The position numbers were made by a program, and so were the translations under genes. DNA of 64,000 nucleotides from Rhabdothermincola sediminis (lineage in GTDB: Bacteria > Actinomycetota > Acidimicrobiia > Acidimicrobiales > Acidimicrobilacustridaceae), in the NCBI RefSeq assembly GCF_014805525.1, contig NZ_JACFSZ010000005.1:121001-185000 (forward strand), read 5' to 3'. A model generated the notes under the pieces. That model did no database searches. It saw only the letters and a list, made by a program, of their open reading frames with translations, and had not been told where the DNA came from. This document shows, piece after piece, positions 7,420 through 16,180 of the stretch; the first letter of the stretch is position 1; every line of letters begins with the position of its first letter.

Positions 7420-10017
7420 ATGAACCGCATGACCGCGAACCAGCTTCGGCGGGCCTGGCTCGACTTCTTCGAGGAGCGCGGTCACACCGCGGTGCCGTCG
7501 TCGGGGCTGATCCCGCACCACCCGACCGCGCCGCTGTTCACCAACGCGGGGATGAACCAGTTCGTGCCGTACTTCCTCGGCGAGGAGACACCCCCCTATC
7601 GCCGGGCGGCCTCGGTGCAGAAATGCGTGCGCACGGGCGACATCGAGATCGTCGGAACCACGACCCGGCACCTCACCTTCTTCGAGATGCTGGGCAACTT
7701 CAGCTTCGGCGACTACTTCAAGGAAGGGGCCATCAAGCTGGCCTGGGAACTGTCGACCGAGGTGCTCGGGTTCGACGGTGACCGCATCTGGGCCACGGTG
7801 TACCTCGACGACGACGAGGCCGAGGAGATCTGGCACCACACGATCGGCCTGCCAGCCGAGCGGGTACAGCGCCTCGGCGAGGCTGACAACTTCTGGGAGA
7901 TGCAGAAGGGCCAGCCCGGTCCATGCGGGCCGAACACCGAGCTCTACTACGACCGTGGCCCCGAGTACGGCCCGGAGGGCGGTCCGGCCAACGGCGGCGA
8001 GGAGCGGTACCTCGAGTTCTGGAACCTCGTGTTCATGCAGTACAACCGGCAACCCGACGGGTCGCTCACCGACCTGCCGAGTCGCAACGTCGACACCGGC
8101 GCGGGTTTCGACCGCAACCTCGCGTTGTTGCAGGGGGTCGACACCGTCTTCGAGACCGACGTGCTGCGGCCACTGCTGGCGTGCGCCGAGCGTCTCACCG
8201 GCCATCGGTACGCCAGCGACGAGCGCGCCGACGTGAGCTTGCGGATCATGGCCGACCATGCCCGCACGATCACCTTCCTGGTGAGCGACGGGGTGTTCCC
8301 GTCCAACGAGGGTCGTGGATACGTCCTGCGTCGCATCATCAGGCGTGCCGTGCGCCATGCCTACCTGCTCGGCGTCGAGGGGCTCGTCGCCCCCGACCTG
8401 GTCGACACGACCGTTGAGGTCATGGGCGAGGCGTACCCAGAGCTGGTGAAGAACCAGGGGTTCGTGCGCGACGTGGTGGTGCACGAGGAGGAGCGCTTTC
8501 GCCGGACCCTCGAGCAAGGCACCACGATCCTCGACGCTCAGCTCGATCAGCTGGGTGAGGGCGACGTGCTGCCGGGCTCGGTGGCGTTCGTGCTCCACGA
8601 CACCCACGGCTTCCCACTCGAGCTCACCCAGGAGATCGCCGCCGAGCGGGGTGTGACGGTCGACGAGGAGGGCTTCGCGGCCGAGATGGCCGAGCAGCGC
8701 CGCCGGGCGAAGGAGGCTCGCAAGGCGGAGGGCGCCGACGAGCTGGCGGAGCGGTTCAGCGAGCTGCTGGAGCAGTTCGGTCCGACCGAGTTCACCGGTC
8801 GGGAGGAGTACGAGAGCAAGGCCCGGGTCCTGGCGGTGCTCGATGACGCCGACGGAGCGGTGAGCATCGTTCTCGATCGCACCCCCTTCTATGCCGAGGC
8901 CGGTGGCCAGGTGGGTGACACCGGCACCATCGTCTCCGAGACCGGTCGGGCGGAGGTTTTCGACACCGTGTACGGGGCGCCGGGGCTGGTCCGCCATCGC
9001 GCCCGGGTGGTCGAGGGGAAGCTCGACCCGGGACAGGAGGTTACGGCGTCGATCGACGGCGATCGGCGCGATGCCATCCGCCGCAACCACACCGCCACCC
9101 ATCTGCTGCACTGGGCGCTGCGGGAGGTGCTCGGCGACCACGTCAAGCAGCAGGGCTCGTTGGTCGCGCCCGATCGGCTCCGGTTCGACTTCTCGCACTA
9201 CGAGGCGCTCTCCGCCGAGGAGATCGCTCGGGTGGAGGACCTCGTGAACCGCGAGGTGCTGGCCAACCACCCGGTCCGCCACTACGAGACGACCAGGGAG
9301 CATGCCGAGCAGGTCGGTGCCATAGCGTTCTTCGGTGAGAAGTACGGCGACATCGTGCGTGTGCTCGAGGCGGGCCCTCACTCCACCGAGCTCTGTGGCG
9401 GCACCCACGTACGGGCGCTCGGTGACATCGGACCGATCAAGATCGTCTCGGAGGGTTCGATCGGCTCGAACATCCGTCGGATCGAGGCAATCTCCGGCTT
9501 CGGCCCCATCGATCGGCTCCGCCGGGAGGAGGCGTGCATCAACCGGGCCGCGCAGCTCCTGGGCGTCGCCGCGGACGACTTGGTCGAGGCCGTCGAGCGG
9601 CGGGTGGCGGAGGTCAAGGCGCTCCGGGACGAGCTCAAGGCTCTCAAACGCCAGGCGGCGACGGGACGTGCCGGGGAGCTCGCAGCGACCGCGGTCGACG
9701 GGATCGTGGTGGCCCGCGTCGACGGGCTCGACCGCGACGCGGTGCGCGACCTGGCCCTCGCCGTGCGGGACCAGCCCGGCATCCGAGGCGTGGTTCTCGG
9801 GAGCGCGCCGGAGGGCGGCGGGGTGGCGATGGTCTCCGCAGTGCGACCCGATTCGGGGTTGCACGCCTCGGAGCTCATCGCCGAGGCGGCCCGTACCATC
9901 AAGGGCGGTGCCGGCAAGCACGCGGAGCTGGCGGTCGCCGGGGGCAAGGACCCGTCCGCGCTCGACGCCGCGCTGGCCCAGGTCCGCGCCGCGGCCGGGC
10001 TGCCCACCGTGCCGTGA
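7420..10017 (+). CDS. alaS: Alanyl-tRNA synthetase
   Basis: AlaRS charges tRNA-Ala and edits Ser/Gly mischarges. The 865-residue protein has the class II catalytic core at the N-terminus (FTNAGMNQFVPYFLG; RTGDIE; FFEMLGNFSFGDYF), the editing domain with HTATHLLHWAL (about residue 556) and CGGTHV (about 657) as zinc/editing ligands, and a C-terminal C-Ala domain with a helical linker (VKALRDELKALKRQ). The alternative upstream start MNR is preferred because it retains MTANQLRRAWLDFF. The stop overlaps ruvX (GTGA). Confidence 0.97.
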   Translation: MNRMTANQLRRAWLDFFEERGHTAVPSSGLIPHHPTAPLFTNAGMNQFVPYFLGEETPPYRRAASVQKCVRTGDIEIVGTTTRHLTFFEMLGNFSFGDYFKEGAIKLAWELSTEVLGFDGDRIWATVYLDDDEAEEIWHHTIGLPAERVQRLGEADNFWEMQKGQPGPCGPNTELYYDRGPEYGPEGGPANGGEERYLEFWNLVFMQYNRQPDGSLTDLPSRNVDTGAGFDRNLALLQGVDTVFETDVLRPLLACAERLTGHRYASDERADVSLRIMADHARTITFLVSDGVFPSNEGRGYVLRRIIRRAVRHAYLLGVEGLVAPDLVDTTVEVMGEAYPELVKNQGFVRDVVVHEEERFRRTLEQGTTILDAQLDQLGEGDVLPGSVAFVLHDTHGFPLELTQEIAAERGVTVDEEGFAAEMAEQRRRAKEARKAEGADELAERFSELLEQFGPTEFTGREEYESKARVLAVLDDADGAVSIVLDRTPFYAEAGGQVGDTGTIVSETGRAEVFDTVYGAPGLVRHRARVVEGKLDPGQEVTASIDGDRRDAIRRNHTATHLLHWALREVLGDHVKQQGSLVAPDRLRFDFSHYEALSAEEIARVEDLVNREVLANHPVRHYETTREHAEQVGAIAFFGEKYGDIVRVLEAGPHSTELCGGTHVRALGDIGPIKIVSEGSIGSNIRRIEAISGFGPIDRLRREEACINRAAQLLGVAADDLVEAVERRVAEVKALRDELKALKRQAATGRAGELAATAVDGIVVARVDGLDRDAVRDLALAVRDQPGIRGVVLGSAPEGGGVAMVSAVRPDSGLHASELIAEAARTIKGGAGKHAELAVAGGKDPSALDAALAQVRAAAGLPTVP

Positions 10018-10445
10018 GGGTGCTCGCCCTCGATCTCGGGACCAAGCGGATCGGTGTCGCGGTGAGTGACCCGACCGGCACGCTGGCTTCACCGCTCGAG
10101 GTGCTGACCCGCTCCGGCGACCGAGCACGCGATCACCGGCGGATCGGGCAGCTGGTGGCCGACACGGGCGCCGAGCGGGTCGTGGTCGGGCTGCCCTTGT
10201 CGCTCGACGGCTCGGTCGGGCCCGCGGCCGCGGCGGTGCTCGAGGAGGTCGACGAGCTGGCCGCGGCGCTCGGGGTGCCGGTGGAGACCTACGATGAACG
10301 CTTGACCACGGTGACCGCTGATCGTGCGCTGAGCGAGCGAGGCCTGCGAGCCGAGGCCCGCCGGCGGGTGGTTGACAAGGCTGCGGCGACGGTGCTCCTG
10401 CAGGCCTGGCTCGACGGGCGACCCGGGGTGGAGCGCTCGACATGA
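10014..10445 (+). CDS. ruvX: Putative pre-16S rRNA nuclease / Holliday junction resolvase-like (YqgF/RuvX)
   Basis: The 143-residue RNase H-fold protein matures the 16S rRNA 5' end in E. coli (YqgF). Acidic active-site residues are visible: Asp in LALDLGTKRIGVAVSD (residues 4-19), Glu in YDERLTT (about 90-96), and Asp in VVDKAAATVLLQAWLD near the end. The GLPLSLDGS loop is typical. GTG 10014 overlaps the alaS stop, and the stop overlaps mltG (ATGA). The alaS-ruvX-mltG-aroE order is widespread in actinobacteria. Confidence 0.92.
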   Translation: MRVLALDLGTKRIGVAVSDPTGTLASPLEVLTRSGDRARDHRRIGQLVADTGAERVVVGLPLSLDGSVGPAAAAVLEEVDELAAALGVPVETYDERLTTVTADRALSERGLRAEARRRVVDKAAATVLLQAWLDGRPGVERST

Positions 10446-11563
10446 CCGACCTGACGACCGACCCGCCCTCCGGGGCCGAGCACGACGACGAGTACGTGGT
10501 GATCCCGCCCGAGAGCAGCCGGGCCCGCAAGGTGGCCTGGGTACTCGGTGGGATCGGCGCGTTCGCTGTGTTGGTGCTGCTGGTCGGGGGCATCTGGCTG
10601 ATGCGCCAGATCGACCCTGCCGGTGCGGGTGAGGAGGTCACCATCTCCATCCCGAAAGGCAGCACGACCTCGCAGATCGCCAGCCTCCTCGAGCGGGAGG
10701 GTGTCGTCACGAACGCCACCGTCTTCCGCTACTACGTGCGATGGAAGGATGCCGGGCCCTTCCGGGCTGGCCTCTACGACGGTTTGCGGAAGCGATCGGC
10801 GATGGGTGACGTGGTGAGCCGGCTGGAGGCGGGACCGCTGCCACCGAAGTACACCGAGCTCCCCATCCCGGAGGGCTTCTGGCTCCAGGAGATCCGGGCC
10901 CGCATCCTCGAGACCTTCCCCCAGATGAGCGCGGCCGAACTCGACGTCGCGCTGGCCGATATCCGCTCCAGGTACCAGCCGCCGTCAGCCTCCCTCGAGG
11001 GCTTGCTGTTCCCCGCCACCTACCGGGTGGAGGAGGGCGACGAGCTCGACGAGCAGAAGTTGGTCCGCCAGATGGTCTCGACCTTCGAGGAGGTCGCCTC
11101 CGAGCTCGGGCTCGACCAGGCGACGCAGAAGCTGGAGGGCGTGGCGGGTGCCAGGCAGCTCACACCCTACGAGGTGGTGATCGTGGCGTCGATGGTCGAG
11201 GAGGAGGCGAAGGTCCCCGAGGACAAGCCGAAGATCGCCCGGGTGATCTACAACCGCCTGGCTGCCGGCATGCCGCTCGGCATCGACGCCACGGTGCTCT
11301 ACGCGCTGGGCGAGCACAAGGAACAGCTCACCCGCTCGGACCTGCAGATCGACTCCCCCTACAACACCCGGCGGTTCCCCGGTCTGCCGCCCACCCCGAT
11401 CGCCTCTCCCGGCCGGGAGTCGCTTGAGGCTGCGCTCAACCCCGCGGAGGGTCCGTGGCTCTACTACGTCCTCACCGACGAGGAGGGCCACCACTACTTC
11501 ACGGACGACTACGACGACTTCCTGCGGGCCCAGCGCGATGCTCGGGCCCGAGGCCTGCTCTGA
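10442..11563 (+). CDS. mltG: Endolytic murein transglycosylase MltG
   Basis: MltG cleaves nascent peptidoglycan strands and is thought to end glycan elongation. The 373-residue protein has a cytoplasmic acidic N-terminus, one membrane helix (about 36-58, AFAVLVLLVGGIWLM), a LysM-like segment (ISIPKGSTTSQIASLLEREGVV) and a YceG catalytic domain. The catalytic glutamate lies in ASMVEEEAKVPEDK (about residue 252), followed by ARVIYNRL and GIDATVLYALG. The stop overlaps the aroE start by 1 nt (TGATG). Confidence 0.94.
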   Translation: MTDLTTDPPSGAEHDDEYVVIPPESSRARKVAWVLGGIGAFAVLVLLVGGIWLMRQIDPAGAGEEVTISIPKGSTTSQIASLLEREGVVTNATVFRYYVRWKDAGPFRAGLYDGLRKRSAMGDVVSRLEAGPLPPKYTELPIPEGFWLQEIRARILETFPQMSAAELDVALADIRSRYQPPSASLEGLLFPATYRVEEGDELDEQKLVRQMVSTFEEVASELGLDQATQKLEGVAGARQLTPYEVVIVASMVEEEAKVPEDKPKIARVIYNRLAAGMPLGIDATVLYALGEHKEQLTRSDLQIDSPYNTRRFPGLPPTPIASPGRESLEAALNPAEGPWLYYVLTDEEGHHYFTDDYDDFLRAQRDARARGLL

Positions 11564-12405
11564 TGCCGGTCGAGGTGTCGCCGAGCGGTACCACTCGGGT
11601 GGCTGCGGTGATCGGCGACCCGGTCCGGCACTCGCTGTCCCCCGTGATCTTCAACGCGGCCTTCCGTGCGCTGGCACTCGACTGGGTGTTCGTGGCCTTC
11701 GAGGTGGCCCGAGGCGACCATCGCCGGGCTCTCGACGGGGTGCGCGCGCTGGGCATCGACGGGTTGTCGGTGACGATGCCCCACAAGACGGCGGTCGCGG
11801 GCTGTGTCGACCGGCTCAGCGCCGAGGCGGCGGCCCTCGGTGCGGTGAACTGCGTGACCCGCGACGGGGCGGAGCTGGTGGGCCACAACACCGACGGCGC
11901 CGGGTTCGTGCAGGCCCTCGAAGCGGAGGCGGGCTTCGAGCCTGCCGGTCGGGTGTGCGCGGTGCTCGGCGCCGGTGGCGCGGCGCGGGCGGTGGTGCTG
12001 GCGCTGGCCCGAGCGGGGGCGGCGAAGGTCCTGGTCGTCAACCGCAGCGCGGAGCGGGGGCAGGCGGCGGCAGCCCTTGCGGGGGAGGCCGGGGTGCCGG
12101 CCGATCAACCTGCGCTGGCCGGCGCGGACCTGATCGTCAACGCCACCCCGGTGGGGATGGCAGACCAGCAGGGGCTGCCGCTGGACACCGGGCTGCTCCG
12201 CCCCGGTCAGGTGGTGGCGGACCTGATCTACGTGCCAGCGGAGACGCCGCTGCTGCGCGAGGCCCGGAACAGGGGCCTGGTGGCGGTCAACGGCGTCGGC
12301 ATGCTGGTGCACCAGGCGGCGTTGCAGTTCGAGCAGTTCACGGGGCAGCCGCCGCCGCTCGAGGCGATGCGCGCTGCGGTGCGCGACCGCCTGGCGGCCG
12401 GGTGA
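11563..12405 (+). CDS. aroE: Shikimate dehydrogenase
   Basis: AroE reduces 3-dehydroshikimate with NADPH. The 280-residue protein shows the N-terminal substrate site GDPVRHSLSPVIFNAAF and VTMPHKT (catalytic Lys about 73), NTDGAGF (Asp about 111), the NADP Rossmann loop GAGGAARA (about 136-143) with NRS at the strand end, and the NGVGMLVHQAALQFE C-terminal motif. ATG 11563 is used because upstream in-frame codons lie inside mltG. It is separated from the other aro genes (14.4-17.6 kb) by two unrelated genes. A hairpin follows the stop. Confidence 0.95.
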   Translation: MPVEVSPSGTTRVAAVIGDPVRHSLSPVIFNAAFRALALDWVFVAFEVARGDHRRALDGVRALGIDGLSVTMPHKTAVAGCVDRLSAEAAALGAVNCVTRDGAELVGHNTDGAGFVQALEAEAGFEPAGRVCAVLGAGGAARAVVLALARAGAAKVLVVNRSAERGQAAAALAGEAGVPADQPALAGADLIVNATPVGMADQQGLPLDTGLLRPGQVVADLIYVPAETPLLREARNRGLVAVNGVGMLVHQAALQFEQFTGQPPPLEAMRAAVRDRLAAG

Positions 12406-12413
12406 GGCTTCCT

Positions 12414-12436
12414 GGCGACCCGCCGGCCAGGTCGCC
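12414..12436 (+). terminator. Hairpin after aroE
   Basis: GGCGACC (12414-12420), a 9-nt loop and GGTCGCC (12430-12436) form a perfect 7-bp stem followed by TGTTCCCC, a poor U-tract. It would end the rarA-to-aroE transcription unit. Confidence 0.5.
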
Positions 12437-12471
12437 TGTTCCCCTCGGTGGCCCGGTTCGCTAAGGTCGCC

Positions 12472-12477
12472 CGGCCG
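12472..12477 (+). promoter_or_regulatory. -10 element TAAGGT for the DUF4388-type gene
   Basis: TAAGGT lies in the 12406-12559 spacer, after the aroE hairpin. It would give a leader of about 75 nt before GTG 12560. No convincing -35 is seen. Confidence 0.35.
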
Positions 12478-12559
12478 GCGGATCCGGGCCGAACCCTTCA
12501 CTCGCAAGGCTCGGCTGCCGATGGGAGAACGATTCCGAACCGCCGACCCGGAGGTCACC

Positions 12560-13564
12560 GTGGCACTGCAGGGCACGATCGAGACCTTTGCCCTTCCTGA
12601 TGTGATGCGCCTGCTGGCGTCGACCAAGAAGACCGGTCGTCTCCGGGTCGAGGGCAGCCGCGGCGAGGGGAGCGTGTGGGTCGACGGGGGGCAGATCGTG
12701 AGCGGCACCGCCACCGGCGCCCCTCGCGCCGGGAATGCCGTCGAGGTGATGTTCGAGCTGCTGCGGTTCCAGGACGGCAGCTTCGTCTTCGACGCCGACG
12801 AGGCACCCGCCGAGCGGTCCGACCCCGTAGAGGTCGAAGCCACCCTCGCCGAGGCGGAGAAGATGCTGGAGGAGTGGCGGGCGATCGAGGCTGTCGTGCC
12901 CTCCCTCGACGCCTGGGTCTCGCTCGCCGCGCTACTCCCGGGTGATTCGGTCACGCTGGACCGGGAGCGATGGGCGACCATCGTGGCCGTCGGGGGCGGC
13001 ACGACCGTCGGCGGCCTGGCTGAAGCACTCGAGTTGAGCGACCTCGATGCCTGCCGGACGGTCAAGCAACTCGTCGAGGACGGGTTGGTGACCGTCGGGG
13101 AGGCGCCGGAGGGCGCCGAGGTCGGCGTGCCTCCGACCCTGCTCGCCGCTTCGGTGGAAGAGACGGTCGTGATCGAGGACGCGATCGGATCGGTCGATGA
13201 CCGACTGGCATCGGCGGAGCCGGCCGGAGCCGAGGAGTTCACCCCCTTCGACCCGGACGCGCTGGTTATCGAGCGCGAGCCCCTCGTCGGCGCCGGTCCC
13301 ACTCCGCCCGACTCGGAGCCGGCCGAGGAATCCACCGGTAGCCCCACGACCGTGGGCAGCGACGGGATCTCCGATCCCGGCGACGCGGCCGAGATCGCCC
13401 GGCAACTCGCCAACCTGAGCCCCCGAGCGGCCAAAGCGGTCGCCGCGGCCGCGAAGGCGACCACCCAGGAAGAGCGTGAGCGGGCGCTCGCCGAGGTCGA
13501 CGACGAGGAAGACCCGATCAACCGCGAACTGCTCATCAAGTTCCTGGGTTCGGTCAACGGTTGA
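12560..13564 (+). CDS. DUF4388 (PATAN-like) domain protein
   Basis: The N-terminal about 100 residues (ALQGTIETFALPDVMRLLASTKKTGRLRVEG..., VDGGQIVSG) match the DUF4388/PATAN pattern often found in regulators of gliding, twitching and signalling. The middle part resembles a winged-helix (LAEALELSDLDACRTVKQLVEDGLV, about 150-180), as in proteins where DUF4388 is paired with such domains. The rest is acidic and low complexity up to a short conserved-looking tail (EEDPINRELLIKFLGSVNG). GTG 12560 is chosen because GGAGGT lies 4 nt upstream and the domain starts there; ATG 12521 would add 13 residues. The following prepilin peptidase makes a link to type IV pili or secretion possible, but this is inference. 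Confidence 0.75.
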   Translation: MALQGTIETFALPDVMRLLASTKKTGRLRVEGSRGEGSVWVDGGQIVSGTATGAPRAGNAVEVMFELLRFQDGSFVFDADEAPAERSDPVEVEATLAEAEKMLEEWRAIEAVVPSLDAWVSLAALLPGDSVTLDRERWATIVAVGGGTTVGGLAEALELSDLDACRTVKQLVEDGLVTVGEAPEGAEVGVPPTLLAASVEETVVIEDAIGSVDDRLASAEPAGAEEFTPFDPDALVIEREPLVGAGPTPPDSEPAEESTGSPTTVGSDGISDPGDAAEIARQLANLSPRAAKAVAAAAKATTQEERERALAEVDDEEDPINRELLIKFLGSVNG

Positions 13565-13677
13565 GCCTCCCATCCCGCTCGCTCCGCGCCGACCGCCCGG
13601 AGCAGCTTTCCTCACTGCCGGCGCGCCCGTCCCGGCCACGCACTGACCGATCCCCCGATCCGCTGGTGGGTGGCCGG

Positions 13678-13683
13678 TACGGT
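13678..13683 (+). promoter_or_regulatory. -10 element TACGGT for prepilin peptidase
   Basis: TACGGT ends 8 nt before GTG 13692, predicting a 5' leader of about 2 nt. The rest of the 13565-13691 spacer shows nothing else. Confidence 0.4.
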
Positions 13684-13691
13684 GAGCGCCC

Positions 13692-14378
13692 GTGATCGCC
13701 CGGCTCGTGCTCTGCGTGCTCGCCGCGCTCCCGGCTGGATGGTTCGCCGGCGTGCTCATCGACCGCGTGCCGGACCGGCTCCCGCTCACCCCGCTCCCGA
13801 CCGTTCGGCTGACCGGCAAATACCTGTGGGTCCACGTCCTGATGATCGGGCTGTTCGTCCTGGCGGCCGTGCGGTTCGAGGACGCATCGCCAGGCGTCCT
13901 CGCCGGCTACCTCCTGCTGTTCGCGGTCTTGTTGACCGTGTCGGTCATCGACATCGAGCTCTACCGGCTGCCCGACCTCATCGTGCTGCCCACGCTGGCG
14001 GTCTCGGTGCTGCTCGTCGCGGTGGTGTCGATCGTGGACGGAGCGGCGGAGCAGATCCGGTACGCGCTGGTGGGGGCGGCGATGTACTTCGGCTTCCTGC
14101 TGCTCGCGCACCTCGTGTACCCGCGCGGGATGGGTTTCGGCGATGTGAAGCTGGCCGCGGTGATGGGCCTGTACGTGGGGTGGCTCGGCAGCAGCACCAT
14201 GACGGCGATCGGGCTGGTGCTGTGGGCCATGTTGCTCGGCTTCATCGGCGGTGCGATCGTCGGCGTGGTCATGCTGGCCGTCCGGCGCAGGAGCCAGCCC
14301 ATCCCGTTCGGGCCCTTCCTCGCGCTGGGCGCCATCATCGCCGTGCTGGCGAGCAGCTCACTGGTCTCGCCCGCGTAG
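13692..14378 (+). CDS. A24 family prepilin peptidase, short form
   Basis: This integral membrane aspartic protease cleaves type III signal peptides of prepilins or pseudopilins. The 228-residue protein has about seven hydrophobic segments. The catalytic aspartates are in SVIDIELYRLPD (Asp87) and the GFGD motif PRGMGFGDVKLA (Asp151). The N-terminal methyltransferase-like cytoplasmic domain with the CXXC zinc site is reduced to a short loop (residues 24-45), so N-methylation is not supported. No pilin gene lies in the window. The stop codon lies in a hairpin. Confidence 0.88.
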   Translation: MIARLVLCVLAALPAGWFAGVLIDRVPDRLPLTPLPTVRLTGKYLWVHVLMIGLFVLAAVRFEDASPGVLAGYLLLFAVLLTVSVIDIELYRLPDLIVLPTLAVSVLLVAVVSIVDGAAEQIRYALVGAAMYFGFLLLAHLVYPRGMGFGDVKLAAVMGLYVGWLGSSTMTAIGLVLWAMLLGFIGGAIVGVVMLAVRRRSQPIPFGPFLALGAIIAVLASSSLVSPA

Positions 14379-14383
14379 CGGGC
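14369..14383 (+). terminator. Hairpin over the prepilin peptidase stop codon
   Basis: GCCCGC (14369-14374), GTA loop, GCGGGC (14378-14383) form a 6-bp stem that contains the TAG stop. No T-run follows. It insulates the next gene, aroC, which has its own -10. Confidence 0.4.
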
Positions 14384-14414
14384 AACGGGCTTCGAGCGGG
14401 TGGTGGGCCACCGG

Positions 14415-14420
14415 TAGATT
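14415..14420 (+). promoter_or_regulatory. -10 element TAGATT, leaderless aroC
   Basis: TAGATT is followed by 6 nt and then GTG 14427, so the expected +1 is the start codon. TTCGAG at 14391-14396 (18-nt spacing) is a weak -35 candidate. Confidence 0.5.
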
Positions 14421-14426
14421 GAGCGG

Positions 14427-15668
14427 GTGCTCCGCTTCCTGACCGCCGGTGAGTCCCACGGTCGCGCCCTCGTGGTGGTGGTCGAGGGTCTCCCGGCGGG
14501 CCTGCCCATCACGGCCGAAGAGATCGCCTCGGAGTTGGCACGCCGCCGGCTGGGCTTCGGTCGGGGCCCCAGGATGCGCTTCGAGCAGGACGAGCTGGTC
14601 ATCCTGGCGGGGATCCGCCACGGCCTCACCCTGGGCTCGCCGGTGGCCGTCGAGATCGCGAACAGCGAGTGGGAGCGCAAGTGGACCGAGGAGATGTCGC
14701 CCGCGCCCGGCCGCGCCACCCAGCCGCTCACCCGTCCCCGGCCCGGCCATGCCGATCTCGCCGGCATGCAGAAGTACGACTTCGTCGACGCCCGCAACGT
14801 CCTGGAGCGGGCGTCGGCGCGCGAAACCGCGGCGCGCGTCGCCGCAGGGGCCCTGGCCAAGGCGCTCCTGCGTCACCTGGGGATCGAGATCCTCTCACAC
14901 GTCATCCAGCTCGGGCCGGTGACCGCCCAGGGTGCCCGCCCCGGCCCCGGCGACCTGGAACGGGTCGACGCGTCGCCCCTGCGCTGCTTCGACCCGGCAG
15001 CTGAGGCGGAGATGATCGCCGCGATCGAAGCCGCCCAGCGCGACGGCGACTCCCTCGGCGGAGTGGTGGAGGTCCTCGCCTACGGCGTGCCGGTGGGGCT
15101 CGGCAGCCACGTCCACTGGGATCGCAAGCTCGACGGGCTGCTCGGACAGGCCCTGCTGAGCATCCAGGCGGTGAAGGGGGTGGAGATCGGCGAGGGCTTC
15201 GACGTCGCTCGCCGGCGGGGCAGTGAGGCCCACGACGCGATCACCTGGGACGGCGAGGCGGGAACGTACGTGCGGCAGACCACCAGGGCCGGTGGCATCG
15301 AGGGCGGCATGTCGACGGGCGAGCTGATCGTGGCGCGAGCGGCGATGAAGCCGTTGGCCACCTTGAACCGCCCCACCTTGCAGACCGTCGATACTGCGAC
15401 CAAGGCGGAAACGGTGTCGTTCAAGGAGCGCACCGACGTGACCGCCGTGCCCGCGATGGGAGTGGTGGCGGAGACGATGACCGCGCTGGTCCTGGCGAAC
15501 GAGGTGACTCGCAAGTTCGGGGGCGACAGCCTGGGCGAGCTGGAGCGCAACGTGGCCGGCTACCGCGAACAGGTTCGCCTGGCGACCGAGCGGGTCGTCG
15601 ACGTCGCGGCAGGCGGGGAGCCGCTCAACTGGGATGAGCGGGAGGCCTTCCCGGAGCCAGGCTCGTGA
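14427..15668 (+). CDS. aroC: Chorismate synthase
   Basis: AroC converts EPSP to chorismate with reduced FMN. The 413-residue length is normal for actinobacteria. The protein begins [15 protein letters not shown] (family signature), and contains [28 protein letters not shown], the [38 protein letters not shown] signature region and the C-terminal [22 protein letters not shown] segment. It is first in a tight operon aroC-aroK-aroB-aroQ-pepQ whose genes overlap by 1-4 nt. A -10 at the leaderless distance fixes the GTG start. Confidence 0.97.
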   Translation: MLRFLTAGESHGRALVVVVEGLPAGLPITAEEIASELARRRLGFGRGPRMRFEQDELVILAGIRHGLTLGSPVAVEIANSEWERKWTEEMSPAPGRATQPLTRPRPGHADLAGMQKYDFVDARNVLERASARETAARVAAGALAKALLRHLGIEILSHVIQLGPVTAQGARPGPGDLERVDASPLRCFDPAAEAEMIAAIEAAQRDGDSLGGVVEVLAYGVPVGLGSHVHWDRKLDGLLGQALLSIQAVKGVEIGEGFDVARRRGSEAHDAITWDGEAGTYVRQTTRAGGIEGGMSTGELIVARAAMKPLATLNRPTLQTVDTATKAETVSFKERTDVTAVPAMGVVAETMTALVLANEVTRKFGGDSLGELERNVAGYREQVRLATERVVDVAAGGEPLNWDEREAFPEPGS

Positions 15669-16180
15669 GCCATGTGGTGCTCATCGGCATGATGGGAGCG
15701 GGCAAGACCACGGTGGGGCGCCTGGTGGCGCGGCGTCTGGGTCGACCGTTCCACGACAGTGACGAGGCGGTCGAGGCGCGCACGGGCCGAACGATCGCCG
15801 AGCTCTTCGCCGAAGGCGGCGAGCCGGCGTTCCGGGCCGTGGAGGCGGAGGTGCTGCGCGACCTGCTCGCCACCGAGGAGCCGGCGGTGATCGCCGCGGC
15901 GGGAGGCACCGTGCTCGACGCCGGCAGCCGGGCCGCGCTGCGGGACGCCGGCACGGTCGTCTGGCTGCGCGCCGAGCCCGCGCTGCTCGCCGAGCGGGCG
16001 CGCACGGGCGATCACCGCCCCCTCGTGGCCGAGGACCCGGCCGGCATGGTGGCCAGGCTGGCCGGAGAGCGTTCCGGCCTGTACCAGCAGACCGCCCATG
16101 TGGTGGTCGACGTCGACCAGCTCGATGCAGACGAGGTGGCCGAGCAGGTGATCGCCGCGGTGGAGGAGGGCGCGCGGTGA
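15665..16180 (+). CDS. aroK: Shikimate kinase
   Basis: AroK phosphorylates shikimate with ATP. In this 171-residue P-loop kinase, Walker A is GMMGAGKTT (residues 8-16), the shikimate-binding Asp lies in [13 protein letters not shown] (about 32-44), and the FRAVEAEVL helix supplies the conserved Arg/Glu. The shikimate loop reads AAAGGTV rather than the more usual GGG. The GTG start overlaps aroC by 4 nt and the stop overlaps aroB by 4 nt. Confidence 0.95.
   Translation: MSHVVLIGMMGAGKTTVGRLVARRLGRPFHDSDEAVEARTGRTIAELFAEGGEPAFRAVEAEVLRDLLATEEPAVIAAAGGTVLDAGSRAALRDAGTVVWLRAEPALLAERARTGDHRPLVAEDPAGMVARLAGERSGLYQQTAHVVVDVDQLDADEVAEQVIAAVEEGAR

Noticed and set aside
7018..10719. A very long open frame (over 1200 codons) on the minus strand opposite alaS, ruvX and part of mltG
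   Set aside because: It mirrors the codon structure of GC-rich genes on the plus strand (few stops in the third-position-linked antisense frame), its translation is Arg/His/Pro-rich and shows no domain, while the plus-strand products are unmistakable.
11509..13557. 682-codon minus-strand open frame across aroE and the DUF4388-type gene
   Set aside because: It spans two unrelated plus-strand genes and their spacer with terminator and promoter, and its translation is a Ser/Arg-rich low-complexity string.
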